64,000 bases of DNA from Dermatemys mawii (taxonomy: Eukaryota; Chordata; Testudines; Dermatemydidae), in NCBI GenBank assembly GCA_007922305.1, contig ML677465.1, positions 167,747 through 231,746 on the forward strand, written 5' to 3'. Below the pieces are notes generated by a model. That model did not search any database. It was not told where the DNA came from and saw only the letters and a program-made list of their open reading frames with translations. A program made the translations under genes and the position numbers. Shown piece by piece: positions 56,839 through 64,000 of this stretch. Position 1 is the stretch's first letter, and every line of letters starts with the position of its first letter.

Positions 56839-57006
56839 TGGATGTTTCAGAAGTTTATTTTACCGTTTCACTTAGGAGGGCACTGTCCTCAGATGCTGTA
56901 TTTACAGGCAGGAGCTGGCACTTATTCTCTTGTTTGTGAAAAATGGATTTGGCTCCTTTGCTCATTTTGAATCTCACACTTAATACACTGCCTTCTTGGA
57001 GCTAAG

Positions 57007-57250
57007 GCCCGGTTTACACTAGAAAGTTAGCTAAGATGACCTAAGTCACTCAGGAGTGTGAAAAATTCACACCACTGAGCAGTTTAGTTGAACCAAACTA
57101 ATACCCAGTGTAGACAGTGCTAAATAGACAGAAGAATTCTAGCTATTGCCTCTTGGCCGCACAGCTGTCCCACTGTAGCATTTCAAGTGTCAGCAAGCCC
57201 TAAAAAGGGAGCCAAAGCCAAGAGTTTCCTCACCTCTGCATAGTGTAAGG
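57007..57250. mobile_element. Harbinger-like MITE fragment
   Basis: Starts ggcccggtttacactagaaa and contains ctcaggagtgtgaaaaattc and acccagtgtagacagtgcta. Same group as 10246-10456. Confidence 0.6.
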
Positions 57251-57649
57251 TTAGCTCCACCCCAAGAAGAGAAAAAAGCTACCTACTGCAATTAGATAAC
57301 AAGATCCCTTTGGATGGGGAGCAGATGTGGTGGGATTTCACAGACATTAAGTAGCTATCACTCTTCAGAGCCGAAGGGGGAAACCACAAACAAAAGACCC
57401 TAAGGGAAAAAAATGGGCTGAGACCCCCATTATGGAGCTAGGACACTGCGTCAGCTCCACTTTCCTCCAGCTATTGAGAGGATTTCCTTTCTTTTTAACT
57501 AGAGCTTCCCCTGTCCTGTCACCAACAACCATTTTAGTAACATCCCAAGCAGGACAAGGTCTCGCTCTTTGTTTCCTCCTTCTGTGTGGATGACTTACGA
57601 CTAGAGGTGCGACATTGCTTGGTGCTCTGCTCCTGGGATGAGGAGCCAG
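57251..57649. other. M1AP intron, nothing recognised
   Basis: No repeat or exon identified. Confidence 0.35.
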
Positions 57650-57860
57650 GTGCTCCTGAGTTCTAACATGAGCTCTGCAGCTGGCCCACTGTGTGCCTTT
57701 TAATCAGCTGGCTCAGCAGTCTGGAAACCACGTCTGCACATGCCTAAAAATTAAGTCTGCGCTACTTTCTTCTCTGTTTAAAATGGGGGTAATTATTTTT
57801 ACCTACCTTGTGAGGGAGCTGGGATCGTTCATTAGCTACACAGTGTTGTTCTTGTGCCTC
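57650..57860 (-). repeat. MIR-type SINE
   Basis: Reverse MIR with aaaatgggggtaattatttt tacctaccttg and upstream gagttctaacatgagctctg. Confidence 0.65.
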
Positions 57861-58001
57861 ATACTTAGGCAACTACACAGGGAACAATGACACCAATCAG
57901 TAAACAATATTCATATATTTAAGTGTTTGTACACTGTTTTGAGGCTGTAAAGTACAAAATGTTATTATATTTCCAGTCAGCTTTGCCAAATCTCTTCGTA
58001 G

Positions 58002-58152
58002 CATGCGTGAAATGTGATATTCAGGAGAGACTGCTTAGCCCAGCTCTGCTTCCTGGGGCAGCTGAGGTCACAGTGAGAACAGATGATGTCATCACACCAT
58101 ACCAGATGGCAGCCTGTCCAGCTACAACACTGTCTAAACTCAGAGTCATAAA
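58002..58152 (+). CDS. M1AP: M1AP fifth coding exon
   Basis: 151 nt, phase 1 in and phase 2 out, covering codons 265-314 plus two bases. Reads CVKCDIQERLLSPALLPG, then RTDDVITPYQM and LSKLRVIK, matching mammalian CLKCDLQERLL and later YQM...LQVIK. The donor is AA|gtaggt at 58153. The acceptor is uncertain. cttcgtag (58001) gives a length close to mammals, whereas tccagtcag (57980) is also in frame, adds seven residues and has a better upstream tract. A PLE-derived micro-insertion lies only 48 bp past the donor. Confidence 0.9.
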
Positions 58153-58200
58153 GTAGGTAATGCACAAATCTTTCTGTGAGAGGTGCAGAGAGTTTGTTTA

Positions 58201-58266
58201 AACAACAAGAAGTCCTGTTTTTGCTGATACAGACTAACATAGCTACCACTCGGAAACCTGTCACCA
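58201..58266 (+). mobile_element. 66-bp PLE tail micro-insertion
   Basis: The core (gctgatacagactaacatag ctaccact) is the PLE terminal signature in + orientation. The flanks tgcagagagtttgttta (58184-58200) and tgcaagagtttgttta (58267-58282) are duplicates differing by one base insertion. No hairpin is present. Confidence 0.8.
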
Positions 58267-58282
58267 TGCAAGAGTTTGTTTA

Positions 58283-60058
58283 GTTTCTCACCTTTATGCA
58301 CCCCACAAGATGTCAGCTATTGGGGAATTAATGTTACACTGAAACCCCATTAGTGTGTCATTCAGCAGGGGTCTGAGGAGTACAGTTCTAAAGGCAAGAA
58401 ACTGATTCTGACATTACCAGACTGTATCTCTGCATATCTGTCTGGGAACACTGTCCTACTAGCTGACTATCACATCTGCTCAGAGCTGAAGTGAGGTCAC
58501 AGAGCAGTGATGGTGCATCCTTCAGCAACCCTGCTGACAGGGACTGTTAGTGAGAAACCCCACAGATTAAGTGAATGGAACAATCAGAGATGCAACCAAC
58601 CGCACAGCATGACACCATCCACAGTAGTATCAGGATGCGTCTGCATTGTCATTGGGTGGTGGTGTGGTAAAAACCAAAGTGTTCATTGCACCAGAAGACA
58701 TGCCAGGTAGCACATAGCCCAGCTTCCAGAACAATAGCATTCTCAAGTACAGCCACAGTCCCAGCTGTAGTTAAAGCCCAGAGACCAGGCTGTCCAAGCC
58801 TCTATCTGCACTCCCCACAGATCCTGCCTCCCAGTCCCAATGCCACACTCAGGCAAGCCGCCTCACCTCCTTCTCCTTGCAGTCTTCCCTATCCTGGCCT
58901 GAGTGACGGGTTTGTATTTTAAAGTCCCCAGACTCCTCCCCTTTCCTAGCAGGCTTTGCCATGAAGGGAGACAAGCAGACCCTCCCTTCCCCTATTCTGA
59001 TAGGAGCCTCACATGACTAACTCCTTCTGTACCCCATGCCCTGAATCTAGCCTTCAGATAAGAGGTAATATTTCCTGAGATCTGCTCCCTTTCCCTGACA
59101 TCCAGTTTTCGGGTACTGAGGAAAAGGGAGCTCTGAGCCGCAATCATGGTGTTCTATATCATAAATAGGGAGGAGGAGTCTAGATTAGCACTGATCTCTG
59201 ATTTGTTCTTCAGAGGCCTTTTCCTCACTCCCCAGCAATAGCTTGTTCTGTCACACATGGGAAAACTGAATTTCAGAAGAAAAGCAGGGAAACAAAAAAC
59301 CCACAGAAGGCAAGAGATGCAAGAAACAGTAGGAGGATTGGCTATTTGTACAAAGCCCTGTCACCAGATGTCCCATCTCTGGCTTCTCCCTCCTTCCCCA
59401 GAGTTCAGCTCACGCTGTTCATTTACCTGCATAGTTAGGGACTGATCGCAGGCTGAAGCCAAAAGCTTATTGAGGGCCAGGGCTCCCCCTAGTGACCAGA
59501 GCATAGCAAATGACAGTGCTGTGACATCATTCTGCAGAGAAAAAAAATAGCAGTTAGTATAGAAGGACAACAGACCTGCAAATACTTGAGGCAGTTAGTC
59601 CACCACCAAGTACAATAGCAAGAAAAGCTTCCTGCTATAAATTAGTACAGATACTTTGTCAGGTTTGCCTGGTCGGACTCATGGCCTCCAGCCCGTTGTG
59701 AATGAGTTAGTAGCTGGTTCCCACAGACAGTTTGGTCCTGTACTGTCCACTGCCTGTGTGACATGGTGATAGGAAAGCTACATATATTGGAATAAGGCAG
59801 TGCTATTTTTCTCATGCCTGCAAGTCAAACTTACGTTTCTCCTTCCCATCAGGCAGGTGTTCCAGTAATAATAATTACTAATGATAATAATAGAGACAGA
59901 AAAGAACTAGAGAGCCTGTGGCTTGTGCATAGAAGGGATTTTATTTAATTAATGACCAGTTTTGTATGCAATGATTTTACAATCCCGCCTAGTCACCTTT
60001 GTATAAATTTGTGATTATACCAAAGATTAGTTAAACATACTTAGAACATGTATACAAC
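58283..60058. other. M1AP intron, nothing recognised
   Basis: 1.8 kb without a clear repeat or exon. Open frames here are short and have no family likeness. Confidence 0.35.
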
Positions 60059-60225
60059 CAGAGATGACTAACTTTTTTTGCCACCCCCACAGCAAAAACA
60101 CCCCCAAGCACCGCCCCACCGGAGCAAAACCCCGAGCGCCGCCCTGCCATCCCAAGATTTCCGTCCCTTAGAAGGCGCCACCCCGAAGCACGTGTTTGGT
60201 GGGCTGGTGCCTGGAGCCAGCCCTG
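60059..60225. mobile_element. hAT MITE (167 bp), family A
   Basis: A reverse copy of 6270-6448 ending ctggtgcctggagccagccc tg. Flanks tatacaac (60051-60058) and tatacaag (60226-60233) match at 7 of 8. Confidence 0.85.
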
Positions 60226-60233
60226 TATACAAG

Positions 60234-60664
60234 TGTACATGTTCAAAGCACTTACCCATATTGACTAAACACCCCTTTACATCCGCCAAGGAGGCTGCAG
60301 AGGGAACCCTTCAGACACCACTAAAAGCAGTAATCTCTGGGGTGCAACACAGTAGCTGTTTAACAGCAGACAACATCAGGGTTTAAGCTGGGAAGTGAAG
60401 GAGAATCATGATCCAACTGAAACCATTTAGGAAAGAATGTCATTGCCTGAGCTGGGATGTGATGGGGACACATGAGTGGTTAGTAGTTACAGCTCCTACA
60501 GAAGAGGTCCCCATCCGTCACACAGTGAGGGGATTTGATTCTGTGCTGACCAGACAGAAGCGCAAACCCTGCCTTTCTGCAGCAAATGAGCTTTACTCTC
60601 AGCTCTCCCAGCAAAGTAGTGAGCACACCCAGCAGGTTGGCAGGATCATGGCAGATAGTGGTAT
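60234..60664. other. M1AP intron, nothing recognised
   Basis: Unassigned stretch. Confidence 0.35.
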
Positions 60665-61017
60665 GGCTGCTGGCACCAAGGACTGGGGGTTGGATTCCTC
60701 CCCCACCCACCCTCAGTAGTGTGTGTTTAGGGCACTTGGTATGGGTTGGATCTCCTCCAGGAACATTCACATTTAGGTCACTGGCACCAGGTGTGGGCTG
60801 AATCTCCTCCCCTGGGGCGTGAGTGTTTTAGGGCACAGGCACCGGGCGTAGGTTGGATCCCCGCATCTCCAGTGAGTGTTTAGGCCATTGACACCGGGTG
60901 TGGGTGGGCTCCTTCCCTCCCCCACCCCCCAGTGTGTCTTTAGGGCACTGGCGCTATGTGTGGGTTGGATCCCAGACTCTGCACCACCACCATACCCCGG
61001 GAGGAAGTGTTTAAGTC
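60665..61017 (+). repeat. Minisatellite, about six units of 46-71 bp
   Basis: Units start near 60665, 60733, 60779, 60834, 60886 and 60946. Each begins cac-tggcacc-like, has gtgtgggttggat in the middle and ends tgtttaggg-like. The array stops 60 bp before the acceptor of M1AP exon 6. Confidence 0.8.
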
Positions 61018-61077
61018 AGTTTCTTTTGCTACGGGTAGCACAGACAGTCTTCACCAGGTTGCCCTTTGTTTTTGCAG

Positions 61078-61219
61078 GGCTCTGAAGGCTGAAGGGGTTT
61101 GTGAGTCAGCACTGTTTGGGCCTCCCTTCATCATTAAACCTACGAGTTGTTGGCAGCTGGATTGGGATGAGCTGGAGATGAACCAGCACAACTTCCATGC
61201 TCTGTGTCACAGCTTGCTG
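61078..61219 (+). CDS. M1AP: M1AP sixth coding exon in the window
   Basis: 142 nt, phase 2 in and phase 0 out, completing codon 315 and running to codon 362. The acceptor is ccctttgtttttgcag (61077) and the donor gtgagt at 61220. Joined to the previous exon it gives VIKALKAEGVCES, then FIIKPTSCWQLDWDELEMNQ and HNFHALCHSLL, nearly identical to mammalian M1AP. In mammals roughly 200 further residues follow, so the 3' exons lie beyond the window. Confidence 0.96.
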
Positions 61220-61311
61220 GTGAGTACATGCAAGCTGCGGTCTGCATGGGATCTGTGACTGGGGCAAAGTCAGGCATGAGTCTAGGGGAAAAGAGTCCAT
61301 CCTGCTCTGTT

Positions 61312-62140
61312 TAAGAATAGCAGCTGTGTTAGTCTGTATCTACAAAGAATACTTGTAGCACCTTAGAGACTAACCAGTTTATTTCAGCATAAGCTTTCAT
61401 GGGATGTAGCCCACTTCATCAGATGCATAGAATGGAACAAACAGAATTAAGATGCATTTATACACACAGAAAGCAAAAAAAAAGGTTGTAAATTACCATA
61501 TCCGTTCTAACAGTCTGTTAAATGTGGATGGGCCATTATCAGCAGGAGAAAAAAAACCTTTTGTAGTGAAAATTTACACTGTTTCTTATCTATGTCTGAC
61601 AGTTGATTAGAATCTGTAAAAGAGACTAAACTAGGAAAATGCAATCAAGTAGTATAATAACAAAGCCACTCGTAGTCCCTGTTTAATCCTTGGTTGACAA
61701 TGTCCAGTTTGCAAATTAATTCCAATTCATCAGCTTCTCGTTGGAGTCTGTTTTGGAAGTTTTTCTGTTTTAAAATTAACACCTTTAAGTCTTTAATAGA
61801 ATGGCCAGGAAGATTGAAGTGTTCTCCTACTGGTTTTTTAATGTTATGATTCCTGATGTCAGATTTGTGTCCATTTATTCTTTTGCATAGAGACTGTCCA
61901 GTTTGGCCAATGTACATAGCAGAGGGGCATTGCTGGCACATGATGGCATATATCACATTGGAAGAGGTGCAGGTGAATGAGCCTCTGATGTGTGGCTGAT
62001 GTGATTAGGTCCTATGATGGTGTCAGTTGAATGGATATGAGCATAGAGTTGGCATCGGGCTTTCTTACAGGGATAGGTACCTGGGTTAGTGTTTTTGTTG
62101 TGAGGTGTGTGATTGCCGGTGAGTATTTGTTTCAGGTTGT
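61312..62140 (-). pseudogene. Penelope-like element: GIY-YIG nuclease remnant and tail
   Basis: The reverse strand from 61956 encodes MCQQCPSAMYIGQTGQSL, then KRINGHKSDIRNHNIKK, then GEHFNLPGHSIKDLKVL, the GIY-YIG endonuclease module. The frame is open for 103 codons to 61645, making this the least damaged nuclease module in the window. Its tail reaches 61312. The RT part is missing (5' truncation near 62140). It starts only about 92 bp after the M1AP exon 6 donor. Confidence 0.85.
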
Positions 62141-62606
62141 TTCAGTATTTGTTTCCTGCTCTGGGGGAGCTGTCCCAAGGACCTGCAGCTTCTGTTTAGT
62201 CCACAGCTGATGCTGTTCTTCCAGCAGATGCACTGGAGCTATTCTACAGCAGATGGCCAAAGATAAAGGGCTCTTCAGCCTAGCAGACACAGGTATCACA
62301 AGCTGAAAATGATAAATTCAGTCTGGAAATAAGACACACATTTTTAACAGGGGTGTAATTTAAGAGAGCAGGGGAAGTGATCCAGGCATCTGTTACTGTG
62401 ATCTCAATAGTATGCAAGGTTTTAGAACAAATTTTGAAGAAAAAATATTTAAAGACATGGAGGTAAATGGAAAATAGGATGAAATGCAACATGAGTTTAC
62501 CCAAAATAGATCATGCCAGACTAACCTGATATTTATTTGATCAGATAATTGATTTCTTAGACAAGAGAAATGCAGTAGATCTAATCTATCTGAACTTCAG
62601 AAAACC
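62141..62606. other. Intron; possible LINE trace at 62340-62606
   Basis: 62480-62606 has accaaatagatcatgc-like text (acccaaaatagatcatgcca; aatgcagtagatctaatcta) reminiscent of a CR1/L2-type RT region. Too diverged to be sure. Confidence 0.35.
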
Positions 62607-64000
62607 ATTTGTTCTTCTTTAAGTGATTGCTCATATGCATTCCAAATAGGTGTGTGCTCGTGCAGCATGCACGGCTGCCGGAAGATTTTTACCCTAGCAA
62701 CCCCTGCTGGGTCGGCTATGGAGCCCCCTGGAGTGGTGCTTTCATGGCGCTGGATATATACAGTGGCCGACCCGGCGCCCCCCTCAGTTCCTTCTTACCG
62801 CCCGTGACGGTTGCTGGAACTGTGAGGACCTACCCTTGGTTCTTCTCTCTCCCTAGCTTTCCTGTTTATTATTGTTGTAGTTCGAGTAGTTTAGTTAAGT
62901 TAGTTAATAAATAGTTCTGTATATAGTTAGTAGAGGGATAGGGGGCTTTCCCCTAACCCGCTTTGAGTCGTGGGCTCATGCCCAAGGCTCTGGGTTTTAA
63001 GCCCTGTGCTTCTTGTGGGAAGCCCCTGCCAGTCGGCGACCCACATGATTCCTGCCTAAAGTGTCTCGGGGAGTCTCACCAGGCAGAGAAGTGTAAGATC
63101 TGCCGGAGCTTCTGCCCGAGAACGAAAAAGGAGTGGGACATTAGACTGAGACAGCTCCTAATGGAGGCAGCTCTCAGCCTGGTATTGCCATCTTCCGGTG
63201 CGGAAACCACCCCGACCACTTCAGTCCAGAGCGCTCTGGCATCATCAGCCACCACGGCACCGAAGCAGAGCCATCTGGAGGGGCACCATGGTACTGCGGC
63301 ACCAAAGGCTCCCATGCCAGTGCGGCGCAGATCCCATTCTCCGCAAAAGAAGAAGCTGGAGAAGTCAGTCCCGCCACCCCAAGTGGGGCAGGCTCCATCG
63401 GTTCTGCGCCCTCCTGTGGACCACCCGAGACCTTTGAGTCAGACTGCAGCGCCGTTGACTCTGGCCCCGTCAGAGGTGCCGTCGAGTTCGGCCCTCCTGG
63501 GCTCCCCACCTAGGGTGTTGGTAGAGCAGTGCCTGCCTTCGACCACGGACACTTTTAATGTGGCACGGGACCTCATTGCTCTCACAGAACCGGTGCTCAT
63601 TCAAGCAGCAACTCAGGTGCCGGTGAGAGCAATAGAATCGAGGGGGAAACCTGCTTTTTCCCAGGTCCCGACATACGTGGATTCCCGGCGCTGTTCGCAG
63701 TCCAGTGCCCGTTCAGGCTCTCAGCACTGATCTGAGTCCCGACGCCAATCCGAGTCCTGGCGCCATTCCATCTCTCGGCACTGGTCATACTCTCGGCGCC
63801 GGTCGGACTCTCAGCCCCGTTCTGCCTCCCGGTTCCGGTCATCATCTCGGCGCCGCTCGGGGCACCGACCCCAGACATCGTCCCAGCACCGATCGACATC
63901 TCGGCTCAGGTCAGGCTCCTGGCACCAGACATCTCCACGGCACTGGACATCGCCACAGCACCGGTCAGGCTCCCGGCACCAGACATCGCTGCGGCGCCAG
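62607..64000 (+). mobile_element. DIRS-like retroelement, 5' part, running off the window
   Basis: Starts gttcttctttaagtgattgc, then a leader with a TATA-like tatatac near 62755 and a polyadenylation-like aataaata near 62905. A gag-like frame and a long serine/arginine-rich region follow. Less decayed than 55213-56838. The rest of the element (RT, RNase H, recombinase if DIRS) would be to the right, so the class cannot be confirmed here. Confidence 0.65.
62978..63730 (+). pseudogene. Gag-like frame with CCHC knuckle and RS-rich tail
   Basis: The first ATG of the open frame is 62978. Early residues have C10-x2-C13, then a retroviral-type knuckle C26-x2-C29-x4-H34-x4-C39 (CLKCLGESHQAEKC), then CRSFCPRTKKEW and LRQLLMEAALSL. 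A proline/serine-rich middle follows. TGA at 63728-63730 stops the frame, but the same frame is open from there to 64000 and is rich in arginine and serine. The stop probably arose in the body of the protein. Such a protein would bind RNA and assemble particles. Gag of a DIRS- or gypsy-type element is the likely identity, recognised by family resemblance only. Confidence 0.6.

Noticed and set aside
60665..61017. Possible CRISPR-like array
   Set aside because: Units vary in length, have no separate spacers and lie in a vertebrate intron. It is a minisatellite.

Overview
The window looks like a stretch of turtle (probably cryptodiran) nuclear genome. The evidence is a tRNA-derived Cry-type SINE at 10048-10222, many CR1 LINE fragments with the turtle-style 3' end, several Penelope-like elements (PLEs) with a GIY-YIG nuclease, DIRS-like retroelement copies, and abundant short hAT, PIF/Harbinger and Tigger-like DNA transposons. 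All repeat family names here come from recognising sequence, not from a database search. There is one assembly gap of 100 N (17970-18069).

One conserved host gene is visible: M1AP (meiosis 1 associated protein), on the + strand. Six coding exons were found (24387-24647, 35487-35669, 47287-47467, 53742-53909, 58002-58152, 61078-61219). Their phases join without a break into 362 codons, collinear with the N-terminal two thirds of mammalian M1AP. The remaining 3' exons must lie beyond base 64000. A CpG-rich block at about 12400-12650, not explained by any repeat I recognise, is a candidate promoter and non-coding first exon.

Layout: 1-12.3 kb is intergenic or upstream and is packed with hAT, CR1, LTR-like and MITE copies. 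12.4-13.0 kb is the CpG-rich candidate promoter followed by a degenerate tandem repeat. 13-24.3 kb holds CR1 and PLE debris including the gap. 24.3-61.2 kb is M1AP exons separated by introns full of transposons. 61.3-64 kb is the next intron, with a PLE only about 90 bp past a splice donor and a DIRS-like copy running off the window edge.

The most notable non-gene signal is the behaviour of the PLE copies. Three are only 66-128 bp long yet have 11-13 bp (or longer, imperfect) target-site duplications, and two of these fold back into hairpins. One larger copy has the inverted-5'-segment geometry of twin priming, and others end in snap-back inverted repeats. Several hAT copies carry clear 8-bp target duplications, including one inserted cleanly into the twin-primed PLE. 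No bacterial-type operon, CRISPR array, rRNA or functional tRNA gene was seen.
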